Assembly: GCA_948467395.1 (NCBI GenBank) | Contig: CAOKDX010000003.1 | Coordinates: forward strand, 62,001-126,000 | Direction: 5' to 3' | DNA length: 64,000 nucleotides | Source of the DNA: an uncultured Clostridia bacterium | GTDB taxonomy: Bacteria; Bacillota; Clostridia; Lachnospirales; Lachnospiraceae | Part shown: one piece after another, positions 9,524-17,520 of the stretch | How the letters are laid out: each line of letters opens with the position of its first letter | Numbering within the stretch: position 1 is the first letter of the stretch | Notes under the pieces: model-generated | What the model was told of the DNA's origin: nothing | What the model saw: the letters and a program-made list of their open reading frames with translations, nothing else | Database searches by the model: none | Made by a program: the position numbers and the translations under genes

Positions 9524-11164
9524 TCAAAGCCCCAGAGCCTCCCGCAGGCCGTCGATGCCCTCCCTGTCATACAGTCCCCGGTAGTAGGATACCTCCTGGC
9601 GGATCAGGTCATCGATAACACGAATGCCCAGAAGCTCCACTGGAGCGCGGTCATCCGTCATCCTGTGATTCCCTGGCTCATACTTCTTTAGGGAGTCCGA
9701 AATCTGCCGCATCAGATCCTGCAGCTGCACATCTTCGATCCCGGCAAGGGAACTGCGTAATCTCTCCTGCATCCCGTCCCGGCGGGAAGCAAAGAGCTCA
9801 CAATTTGTCGTGGCAGGCACATCCACAATGTGTACATAATCAAAGACACAGGAAATCGTGTCCATCAACCAGGCATTGATACCGTCGGAATCCTGTTCCC
9901 ACATATTCAGATTCACTACCATAACGCCATCTTCCGCCAGGTGGCTGCTGACCAGGTCAAAAAACTCCATTGTAGACATCTGGAAGGGGATTGTAATGTC
10001 CTGATAGGCATCCACAAAGATCACATCATATTTTCGGTCCGTCACTTGTAAGAAAGCCCGCCCGTCATATTCCACCACAGGTACATCGGCAGGCATGTGA
10101 AAAAATGTGCCGGCAAGCCGGGTGATCTTCCCGTCAATCTCAACCCCTTCCACCCGGATATCCTTAAAATACTGTAAGCATTTTGTGGCATAAGTGCCGG
10201 CTCCCACTCCCAGCATCAGCACCTCAAGATCTTCTTTTTCACTCCGCCCAGCCATGAGGGGCGCCGCCAGCGCATAGTCCACGAAAGTATTTGTCAGCCC
10301 CCCGTCCTTTCTATAAACAGACTGTACGCCAAACATTACGTTGGTGGAAAGGCTCACCTCCTCTTCATCCTCCTTCACCTGAAGGTAATTGTAGACGGAT
10401 TCCCCTTCATAGACAAGGCCGTCCTCCCAGAAGGCAAAATGATCCGCAGAGCCAAGGAAACAGCTTACCGTCAGCAGAATCACTGCAACTGCAGCCCTCA
10501 CGCTCCGGATCCTGTTGGATATAAAATAAATCAGGGCAAGCACAAGAAGTATTCCTGCAAAGATCAGAAATGTCACGGAGGTTCCCACCGCAGGTATCGT
10601 CACAAAGGTAGGGAGAAACGTACCGATTATGCTGCCAATGGTATTGGCAGCATTCAGCGTACCCACTGTTTTTCCATTATCATCCAGACTGTCCATCGTA
10701 TACTTTACCAGTGACGGCGTCACGGTTCCCAGAAGAAACAACGGAAACACAAAAATTGCCATACAGGCGGCAAAAGCTGCCCATATCAGAAAGTTTGTGT
10801 CCACGGTAAATATCATTAGGGCGGATATACCCACAATAATATATTTCCCCAGTACAGGAATCAGGGCAATCCAGATGGCGGCAGTCACAATCCGCCCATA
10901 GAGCCTGTCCGGGCTGGGATCCCGGTCCGCCTTCCTTCCACCATAAATATTGCCCAGTGCCATGGCGATCATAATGGTCCCGATAATGATGGTCCAGACA
11001 ATCTGCGACGAACTAAAATAGGGCGCCAGAAGGCGGCTGGCACCAAGCTCAACCGCCATTACTGACATACCCGCAAAAAATTCCGTCAGGTACAAATATA
11101 TCTTGTGCGCACGTGAGGCCGCCGGTCCCTGGAACAGGCAGCTGCCAGTCTTGTTGCCTCTCAT
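9524..11164 (-). CDS. Fused membrane transporter/spermidine synthase-like protein
   Basis: The 546-residue protein combines an N-terminal region of about seven or eight membrane helices (residues 20-240, first helix containing FFAGMSVMAVELGASRLLAP) with a C-terminal methyltransferase-fold domain. The latter has a cofactor loop in VLMLGVGAGTYATK and the acidic VEIDGK and VIFVDAYQD motifs typical of spermidine synthase relatives. Proteins of this fused architecture are common in bacteria, and their substrate is unknown. True polyamine synthesis is not proven, since many relatives lack the full aminopropyltransferase site. Its ATG overlaps the stop of the alcohol dehydrogenase gene by 4 nt, so the two are translationally coupled. 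Confidence 0.85.
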   Translation of the reverse strand: MRGNKTGSCLFQGPAASRAHKIYLYLTEFFAGMSVMAVELGASRLLAPYFSSSQIVWTIIIGTIMIAMALGNIYGGRKADRDPSPDRLYGRIVTAAIWIALIPVLGKYIIVGISALMIFTVDTNFLIWAAFAACMAIFVFPLFLLGTVTPSLVKYTMDSLDDNGKTVGTLNAANTIGSIIGTFLPTFVTIPAVGTSVTFLIFAGILLVLALIYFISNRIRSVRAAVAVILLTVSCFLGSADHFAFWEDGLVYEGESVYNYLQVKEDEEEVSLSTNVMFGVQSVYRKDGGLTNTFVDYALAAPLMAGRSEKEDLEVLMLGVGAGTYATKCLQYFKDIRVEGVEIDGKITRLAGTFFHMPADVPVVEYDGRAFLQVTDRKYDVIFVDAYQDITIPFQMSTMEFFDLVSSHLAEDGVMVVNLNMWEQDSDGINAWLMDTISCVFDYVHIVDVPATTNCELFASRRDGMQERLRSSLAGIEDVQLQDLMRQISDSLKKYEPGNHRMTDDRAPVELLGIRVIDDLIRQEVSYYRGLYDREGIDGLREALGL

Positions 11165-12309
11165 ATCAGACTCTTATACAGCTCTGTAATATCCTCGACG
11201 CTTGTCTCCTTCGGATTACCCGGACGGCAGGCATCATCATAAGCCGACTGCGCAAGAAACGGAATGTCTTCTTCCTTTACAATCTCTTTCAAATCCTTCG
11301 GAATGCCCACATCCTCCGAGAGCTTCTTTACCGCATCTATGGCCGCCTTCCGGTATTCCTCCTGCGTCATGTGCTCCGTTCCCTGTACCCCCATCGCTTT
11401 GGCGATATCGCGGTATTTCTCCCCTGTCGCCTCCGCATTATACTCCATCACTGTGGGAAGGATGATGGCATTTGCCACACCGTGGGGCGTGTCATACAAA
11501 GCACCCAGTGGATGCGCCATAGAGTGGACGATACCAAGTCCGACATTGGAAAATCCCATACCTGCCACATACTGACCCAGCGCCATATCCTCACGGCCCT
11601 CCGGTGTATTGTCCACTGCACCGCGCAGGGAACGCGCAATAATCTCAATCGCCTTCAGATGGAACATATCCGATAACTCCCATGCTCCGGCTGTAATATA
11701 TCCCTCAATGGCATGAGTCAGGGCGTCCATTCCAGTGGCGGCAGTAAGTCCCTTCGGCATGGATGACATCATATCCGGATCGACAAAGGCAGCTACCGGA
11801 ATATCCTTCGGATCCACACATACCATCTTGCGGTTCTTTTCCGCATCTGTAATGACATAGTTGATCGTTACCTCTGCCGCCGTTCCCGCTGTGGTGGGCA
11901 CGGCAAATATCGGAACCGACTTAAACTTCGTATCCGCCACCCCTTCCAGACTCACCACATCGGCATAATCCGGATTTGCAATAATAATGCCAATGGCCTT
12001 TGCCGTATCCATAGAGGAGCCGCCGCCGATGGCGATGAGATAATCTGCCCCGGATTTCTTAAACGCCTCCACGCCGGTCTGCACATTTTCAATGGTGGGA
12101 TTTGGTTTAATATTGGAATACAGTTCATAAACCAGTTCTGCCTCGTCCAGTATATCCAGTACCTTTTTGGTCACCCCGAATTTCACAAGATCCGGATCCG
12201 AACAGACAAACGCTTTGGAAAACCCCCTGTCCCTGGCTTCTGGTGCAATGGCTTCGATAGCCCCGCTCCCGTGATACGATGTTTCGTTTAAAACAAATCT
12301 GTTTGCCAT
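11161..12309 (-). CDS. Iron-containing alcohol dehydrogenase (group III)
   Basis: The 382-residue enzyme is full length for the family. The NAD(P) loop is GGGSSMDTAK. The metal ligands are in TGMDALTHAIEGY (aspartate and histidine) and in GIVHSMAHPLGALYDTPHG (two histidines). Such enzymes interconvert alcohols and aldehydes, for example lactaldehyde/propanediol, butanol or 1,3-propanediol; substrate choice cannot be read from the sequence. It resembles FucO/lactaldehyde reductase most. It has its own promoter and is translationally coupled to the downstream membrane protein. AAAGGAG precedes the ATG. Confidence 0.92.
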   Translation of the reverse strand: MANRFVLNETSYHGSGAIEAIAPEARDRGFSKAFVCSDPDLVKFGVTKKVLDILDEAELVYELYSNIKPNPTIENVQTGVEAFKKSGADYLIAIGGGSSMDTAKAIGIIIANPDYADVVSLEGVADTKFKSVPIFAVPTTAGTAAEVTINYVITDAEKNRKMVCVDPKDIPVAAFVDPDMMSSMPKGLTAATGMDALTHAIEGYITAGAWELSDMFHLKAIEIIARSLRGAVDNTPEGREDMALGQYVAGMGFSNVGLGIVHSMAHPLGALYDTPHGVANAIILPTVMEYNAEATGEKYRDIAKAMGVQGTEHMTQEEYRKAAIDAVKKLSEDVGIPKDLKEIVKEEDIPFLAQSAYDDACRPGNPKETSVEDITELYKSLI

Positions 12310-12338
12310 ACTTTTCCCTCTCCTTTATCTAATTTTAA

Positions 12339-12379
12339 CGGCACCAGATGGAATCTGCCATGAATCCCACTTGGCGCCG
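12339..12379 (-). other. Stem-loop in the alcohol dehydrogenase leader
   Basis: CGGCGCCA pairs with TGGTGCCG (one G-T pair) across about 25 nt containing a smaller hairpin. It sits between the promoter at 12403-12431 and the start codon. It could be the terminator of the ZIP gene or an attenuator; the T tract (GTTAAAATT) is weak. Confidence 0.4.
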
Positions 12380-12402
12380 CCGGACTATATTTATTATATG
12401 CT

Positions 12403-12431
12403 ATTATACTACTCCGGGAAAGAAAAGTCCA
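12403..12431 (-). promoter_or_regulatory. Promoter of the alcohol dehydrogenase operon
   Basis: TGGACT (12426-12431) and TATAAT (12403-12408) lie 17 bp apart on the minus strand, just past the end of the ZIP transporter gene. The dehydrogenase is therefore probably transcribed on its own. Confidence 0.65.
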
Positions 12432-12437
12432 GTCCTA

Positions 12438-13220
12438 TCAGCCCAGCGCCACGTCCAGTACCATCATCAGCGCAAAGCCCGCTGCAAAAAATATCGTACC
12501 CACATCCGAGTGTATTCCCTGCGACATCTCCGGGATCAGCTCTTCCACCACAACGAAAATCATAGCTCCGGCGGCGAAGCTCAGCATAAAGGGGAGAAGA
12601 GCGGTCAGCAGACCGGCAGCCCCTATTGTCAGCAAGGCCCCTGCCGGCTCTACGATACCGGACAGCATACCGTACAGAAAGCTTTTGCCCTTACTGGTGC
12701 CCTCCGACATAAGGGGCATGGATATAATCGCCCCCTCGGGAATATTCTGGATGGCTATCCCCAGAGCCAGAATGCAAACTCCTGACAGAGTGATACCCGC
12801 CGTGCCGGAAAACCACCCGGCGCACACCGCCCCCACTGCCATGCCCTCCGGAACATTGTGGAGGGTAACCGCAAAAACCAGCATTGTCGTCTTCTGCAGC
12901 TTCACCGCCGGCCCCTCCGCCCTGTCACTGTTTATATGAAGATGCGGAATACGGTGGTCCAGAAACAATAGAAAAAGTATGCCGCACAGAAACCCCGCCA
13001 GCGGTGGAAGGAAGGAAAGGTTTCCCATATGTCCCGACTGTTCAATGGCAGGGATTAGAAGGCTCCATACCGATGCGGCCACCATAACCCCCGCGGCAAA
13101 CCCGGTAAGTCCTCTCTGCAATGCAGGATGCGGGTCACGTTTCATCAGGAAAACGCAGCCCGCACCGAGAGTGGTTCCTGCCAGCGGCAGTAAAAGTGAA
13201 CCTGTTATTGTGAAATTCAA
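12438..13220 (-). CDS. ZIP family divalent metal transporter
   Basis: The 260-residue protein has about eight membrane helices and the two diagnostic ZIP motifs, HNVPEGMAVG and QNIPEGAIIS, which line the metal path. A short histidine-bearing loop (HRIPHLHIN) lies between helices 3 and 4. It fits the GufA/ZupT branch, which imports zinc, iron or manganese across the cytoplasmic membrane. The gene stands 30 nt upstream of nothing but its own start and follows an uncharacterised gene on the same strand, so it may share its transcript. Confidence 0.9.
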   Translation of the reverse strand: MNFTITGSLLLPLAGTTLGAGCVFLMKRDPHPALQRGLTGFAAGVMVAASVWSLLIPAIEQSGHMGNLSFLPPLAGFLCGILFLLFLDHRIPHLHINSDRAEGPAVKLQKTTMLVFAVTLHNVPEGMAVGAVCAGWFSGTAGITLSGVCILALGIAIQNIPEGAIISMPLMSEGTSKGKSFLYGMLSGIVEPAGALLTIGAAGLLTALLPFMLSFAAGAMIFVVVEELIPEMSQGIHSDVGTIFFAAGFALMMVLDVALG

Positions 13221-13250
13221 ATCCGATCACATCCTGCAATTAAAACCCTT

Positions 13251-14156
13251 TTATACTAATGTATCCATCCCTGCGCCTTCTGTGACAACAGGCGCACTGG
13301 CAGCCGCCGTAACCGGCACCTCCGCGCCGCCAAGCTCCAATGAAACGGAATCAGAAAAATTCTGCGAGCTGCCAGAACTCCGGGAATCCCCTGTCTCCCC
13401 TGAGCCAGAGGAGCTTCCCGCATTTTTCCTTTCCTGCTGGTATTTATTGAATAATGCTTTCAGATATTTCATATCCGCTTCCAGAATCTCTTTCCATTCC
13501 TCCGCCCTGTGCTTTTTCTTTAACGTCTCAAGATCCTCCGGATCCATGTTGATGCGATCCACCATCATACTGTCTTCCGAAACTGCCTGCTCCAGATCTT
13601 CCATGGACTCCTCCATCAGATCTCTCATTTCTTCCTGCAGCTCCTGCATAAGCTGCCTCATTTCCTCTTCACTGATCCCGGAAAGCTCTTCTGAGGGATA
13701 TTCCTCCATCTCCTCCATGCGCTCCATCTGCTCCTCTTCCAGCTCTGCCTGACAGAGACCACCGCGCTTTCCGGCATTTTCTTCCTCCTGGAGATGCTTC
13801 TTCCTCTTCTTCGCCACCCGCAGTATGGATTCTGCATGTTTGATGGCAAGCTTCAGCTCCGTATCGTCATACTGCCCGGAGTACAGCACCCGGCGCAGCG
13901 AGGCCACCTTCTGGCGGGCACTGGAAACCACCTGTCCTGCACCAGCAGCTTTTTTTGTCCGCATAATCTGTGAGGAAATCTGTTTGAAATTGTACTGCAG
14001 TTTCTTTTTCTTTCCCTTGGCAAATCTGCCTTTGGTGGGTTTTGAGACCCCTATCGTCCCCGCCACAGACCCATCCCTGTTCTGAATGGTGATTCTCCTG
14101 ACCGTCGATCTGCCGATATGGAACGGATTTATCCCCGAATAGCCCATAATTCCCAT
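13251..14156 (-). CDS. Uncharacterised lysine- and glutamate-rich protein
   Basis: I do not recognise the family. The preferred start is the methionine preceded by GGGAGG at 7 nt, giving 301 residues that begin MGIMGYSGINPFHIG. The N-terminal 120 residues are strongly basic (RFAKGKKKKLQYNFK) and include an SSQIMRTKKAAGA block. A central acidic, methionine-rich coiled coil (about residues 140-240) follows. The tail is rich in serine, glycine and alanine. There is no membrane segment. It resembles in style the uncharacterised proteins at 34657-36053 and 40346-40825, which sit in two-component operons. Role unknown. Confidence 0.65.
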   Translation of the reverse strand: MGIMGYSGINPFHIGRSTVRRITIQNRDGSVAGTIGVSKPTKGRFAKGKKKKLQYNFKQISSQIMRTKKAAGAGQVVSSARQKVASLRRVLYSGQYDDTELKLAIKHAESILRVAKKRKKHLQEEENAGKRGGLCQAELEEEQMERMEEMEEYPSEELSGISEEEMRQLMQELQEEMRDLMEESMEDLEQAVSEDSMMVDRINMDPEDLETLKKKHRAEEWKEILEADMKYLKALFNKYQQERKNAGSSSGSGETGDSRSSGSSQNFSDSVSLELGGAEVPVTAAASAPVVTEGAGMDTLV

Positions 14157-14320
14157 GATAACGCCTCCCTGCTCTGCCTGACGCAGCGGCTTCACACCTC
14201 TGCCGCAACGCCGGATCATGAAATCCTTTTCTGTTCATTATACACTATATATCGGTAACTATTGTCCGAATGTTTATATCCGTCATCTGCTGCCGCAGGG
14301 GCCCCGCCGGCCTGACGGTA

Positions 14321-15295
14321 TTATTCCTCCGCTCCCGCTATCAGTAGTTTTTCCACGATATCATTATATCCGCGCTCTGTGGCGTAGTACAAGGCCGTGT
14401 GCTCTGCCAAATCGGCATAGGTGAAATCGGCGCCCCCCTCCAGCAGCGCCCCCGCAATATAATTGTACCCACACTTGGATGCAATGATCAGGGCAGTCTC
14501 CCCGTCTTCGTTGCGCTCATTAATCCTTGCCCCATGTGACAACAGCTTTTTTACAATGTTCTCATTCTGATTTCCAGCCGCAATATGTATAGGGAAATTG
14601 CCGTCCTCTCCGCTGATGTTCACATCGGCTCCCGCCTCCATCAGAAGGTCGGCCAGCAGTATATTATCCTGCAGAACGGCGACATAAAAAGGCGTCTGTT
14701 TGGCATCATTCCTCGTGTTGAGATCTGTCGTCCCCTTGGACAGCATCGCTTTTACCACCTCGCCCTGCCCATTCCAGCACGCCTGATGAAGCGGCGTGTT
14801 GCCGTAGGCATCGGCGTTTCCCAGACTTTCCCCGGACAGGCTGTCCACCAGTTGTACCAGCCCCATGGCATTGGCATAATCCAGCGGCGTATGGTTTTCA
14901 TTGTCCATAATGGAACTGTCTGCCCCCAGCTCCATCAGGTATCTGGCGGCCTCTGCCTTTCTCGCCTGTACGGCATAGATCAGGGCCGTCTTGCCCTCTC
15001 TGTCGGTGGCGTTCAGATCTGCCCCCGCCTCTGCCAGCAGCTTTATCACCTCTTTATTGCCTGACATCACCGCCATATGCAGGGGTGTGACGCTCTGGTT
15101 GGAAATCTGGGTCGCATCCGCCCCTTTCTCCAATAAAAGCTTAACAATATCCCGGTATCCTTTCCGGCTGGCATAATGAATGGGCGCGCAGCCGTTTTCA
15201 TCCACCGCATTGACATTGATATTGTCCTTTTTCAAAAATGCCAGCACAACTCCCTTCTGTCCGTTCTGACACGCCTTTAATAATAATTTGTCCAT
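14321..15295 (-). CDS. Ankyrin repeat protein
   Basis: The 324-residue protein is built almost wholly of about nine ankyrin repeats of 33 residues. The consensus pattern is plain in GCAPIHYASRKGYRDIV, VTPLHMAVMSGNKEVIKLL and NTPLHQACWNGQGEVVKAM. There is no signal peptide or catalytic domain, so it is a cytoplasmic protein-binding scaffold. Targets are unknown. It borders the AT-rich RloAB island, but its own base composition matches the core genome, so it is probably not part of that island. Confidence 0.92.
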   Translation of the reverse strand: MDKLLLKACQNGQKGVVLAFLKKDNINVNAVDENGCAPIHYASRKGYRDIVKLLLEKGADATQISNQSVTPLHMAVMSGNKEVIKLLAEAGADLNATDREGKTALIYAVQARKAEAARYLMELGADSSIMDNENHTPLDYANAMGLVQLVDSLSGESLGNADAYGNTPLHQACWNGQGEVVKAMLSKGTTDLNTRNDAKQTPFYVAVLQDNILLADLLMEAGADVNISGEDGNFPIHIAAGNQNENIVKKLLSHGARINERNEDGETALIIASKCGYNYIAGALLEGGADFTYADLAEHTALYYATERGYNDIVEKLLIAGAEE

Positions 15296-15417
15296 TGTTT
15301 CCCTCTCTTTCCGTGTAAATTAACATTTTTATGTACCATTATAACCCAAGGGTCTTGTCCACTCCAACTTTTTGAAATAATGACTTGAGCAAAATATGCA
15401 TTTTTGTATCTGGATTA

Positions 15418-15999
15418 TCATAATATACATATTTTTGAGATGTTTTTTTTTGCCTCTTTTTTGAGATTGTTCGATGTGATAAATTCTGCTCTTGCTATGG
15501 CAGCCTTAATATCCCCCATATTGATTTGATCAAGAATTGACTCAACCTGCTCTTTCTTTTTTATATTTGCATCTCTCCGTAAACCATAAACTTGTCTTAA
15601 TTTTGCTGCATAATCTTCTTGGTTATTAACACTATAAAAATAGTCTTCTTTATGAAGGATCAGCCATAAGTCAAAACAATAATTTGTATAACCTAATATT
15701 ATTTGATTTTCCATTGCCAAATCAATAGCTTCTTCATATTTTACTTGTTTTCCATCATAATCAAAAACTGCCCCCTTATTTTGCTTACCTATTGATTTCG
15801 CGACAACTCGTTGAACAACACATTTAGGATCTCCCCCAAACGGTTCCGCATAATCAAATAATAAATCATGCGTTCTTTCTTCAATGGCATTAATTAAATT
15901 TTGTACCTTCGCAAAATATAATTTTTCCTGATTGGCTCCTTCACACCCTATAATACACAATAATTGAGGGCGCCTTTTCTTAGCTTCTGGTCGATTCAA
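15418..15999 (-). CDS. RloB/AbiLii-like TOPRIM-type protein of a phage defence pair
   Basis: The 193-residue protein has the RloB domain layout: an early glutamate in CIIGCEGANQ (E20), the following LYF motif, and an acidic pair in AVFDYDG (D80 and D82). This matches a TOPRIM-like metal-binding site. RloB proteins occur with an ATPase in restriction loci and form the AbiLii half of the abortive infection system AbiL. Here the ATPase gene lies 2 nt upstream. The start is a TTG codon, with AAGGA about 9 nt ahead and no in-frame ATG before the domain. The DNA is clearly more AT-rich than its neighbours, which suggests transfer. Confidence 0.82.
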   Translation of the reverse strand: MNRPEAKKRRPQLLCIIGCEGANQEKLYFAKVQNLINAIEERTHDLLFDYAEPFGGDPKCVVQRVVAKSIGKQNKGAVFDYDGKQVKYEEAIDLAMENQIILGYTNYCFDLWLILHKEDYFYSVNNQEDYAAKLRQVYGLRRDANIKKKEQVESILDQINMGDIKAAIARAEFITSNNLKKEAKKNISKICIL

Positions 16000-16001
16000 T
16001 T

Positions 16002-17345
16002 CTATTTTTCCTTTCTTTCCAGTCTTTCCAGTATATGCTTAAACGCAATTTCTAAATCCATATGTGGCAAAGCCCCATATTTCCCCGCCATGTAATTTTT
16101 TAATATCCTTTCTTCTGGACGTAACTTATAATCAGATAATGCATATATGTCACTAGTCAAAGTAACTTTATTTTTCTCAACCATTACAATTTGATCATGT
16201 CTTAATAATTCACCATCTAAATAAATTGGATTATGCGTATTGAATATTAGTTGTGCGCCTTTCTTATTAAGCTCTTTATTGTTAAAAATCCTTATTAATG
16301 AGACTACAATTTCAAAATGTAAGGAGGCGTCCATCTCATCCAAAACCACTACTCCTCCATTTACAAGTACATCTATAAAAGGCTGCAATAGTCGTATCAA
16401 ATGAATTGTCCCTTTAGACTCCATCAATTCTGAATCAACAATCATAGAAATGTAATAAGGCGTATCCATCAATTCGTCATTCTCTAGTGGAATTCTATAC
16501 ATAGAACACATAGATAAATCATCCCGATCAGTTTCAGCAGCAAAACCTATTTTCTGTTTTCCAAACTCAGCAAATCCCATAATTTCTTTAACAGATTCGC
16601 TTTCAAAAATTTTTGTTCTGACATCTTTTTTATTATTAACATCTTGGTTAATAATTGTTTTTAGATCCTTTTGCTGAAAAACCATGTCATTCGCATTCAT
16701 CACGACATTAAACTTATCAAACCATTCTAAAATTTCATTAAAATAATTCCCATTAATTAAATTATTAATTGCTCCTGAAATTACTAGTTTTTTAGCACTC
16801 AGAGAACTATTTAATTTATACAGAAGAATGTGTGCAAATTCTTCTTCGTTTTTCTTTATAAATCCCTTTTTTACTAAATAATTTATTGGTATTTGAATAT
16901 TCTTTTCTTTATCTCTATCAAAAATCTTATAGTCATTAATAAACAAATATTCTTTTGTGATATTATAATCATCAATATCTGTAAACTGGAGACCATATTT
17001 ATATATATTATTAGAAGTTGAGAATGTAATTTCTAATTCAATAGGTTCATACCAACGATGATCTCTTATAAATGATAACACACTTTTATAATCCTCTAGT
17101 TGTTTACAATCTAATGTTCCTTCCAACACCATGCTTTTTAATAAATACATGGCAAGTATAATATTAGATTTTCCACTCGCATTTGCCCCATAGATAACTG
17201 ACATCGGAAGTACCTTTAGTTTATTTCCAAATATAGTTTTATTAATAATATAATCGCTATGCGCCTTTTGCATACTAGATAGCATGGTAAAAACCGTTTC
17301 GTTTCCAAAAGACTTGAAGTTCTTTAACTTAAAATTCAACAACAT
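16002..17345 (-). CDS. RloA/AbiLi-like AAA ATPase of a phage defence pair
   Basis: This ABC/SMC-type ATPase has a P-loop in YGANASGKSN and a Walker B region in GGVVVLDEMDASLH, followed by the IFNTHNPIYLD switch. That pattern is the AAA_15/OLD-like group. With the RloB-like partner it forms an AbiL-type operon expected to abort infection when phage is sensed. I start at the methionine of MLLNFKLKNF (447 residues). The promoter at 17378-17405 would begin the transcript around 17371, almost at the earlier ATG codons (17369 and 17366), leaving them without a ribosome site, whereas GGAG precedes 17345 and an in-frame GTG at 17348. Strongly AT-rich. Confidence 0.85.
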   Translation of the reverse strand: MLLNFKLKNFKSFGNETVFTMLSSMQKAHSDYIINKTIFGNKLKVLPMSVIYGANASGKSNIILAMYLLKSMVLEGTLDCKQLEDYKSVLSFIRDHRWYEPIELEITFSTSNNIYKYGLQFTDIDDYNITKEYLFINDYKIFDRDKEKNIQIPINYLVKKGFIKKNEEEFAHILLYKLNSSLSAKKLVISGAINNLINGNYFNEILEWFDKFNVVMNANDMVFQQKDLKTIINQDVNNKKDVRTKIFESESVKEIMGFAEFGKQKIGFAAETDRDDLSMCSMYRIPLENDELMDTPYYISMIVDSELMESKGTIHLIRLLQPFIDVLVNGGVVVLDEMDASLHFEIVVSLIRIFNNKELNKKGAQLIFNTHNPIYLDGELLRHDQIVMVEKNKVTLTSDIYALSDYKLRPEERILKNYMAGKYGALPHMDLEIAFKHILERLERKEK

Positions 17346-17377
17346 CACTTTTGTTTCTCCATTCATCATTTCTTTAA

Positions 17378-17405
17378 ATTATACCATGTTTTTGTATTCT
17401 ATCAA
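17378..17405 (-). promoter_or_regulatory. Promoter of the RloA-RloB operon
   Basis: TTGATA (17400-17405), a 16-bp spacer and TATAAT (17378-17383) with an extended TGG element lie directly before the ATPase gene on the minus strand. Confidence 0.7.
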
Positions 17406-17520
17406 CATCTTTTTTGTTGTATCTTTTATAATTATGTGACATTCTTCTTTTTCTATGTACAATATCCCAGATCCATTATTACATTAATATATAAGCCTCT
17501 CCATATTTCTTCCCACAATT

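Noticed and set aside
13251-14219. Longer form of the lysine-rich protein starting at 14219
   Set aside because: The extra 21 codons have no ribosome site, while GGGAGG stands 7 nt before the ATG at 14156.
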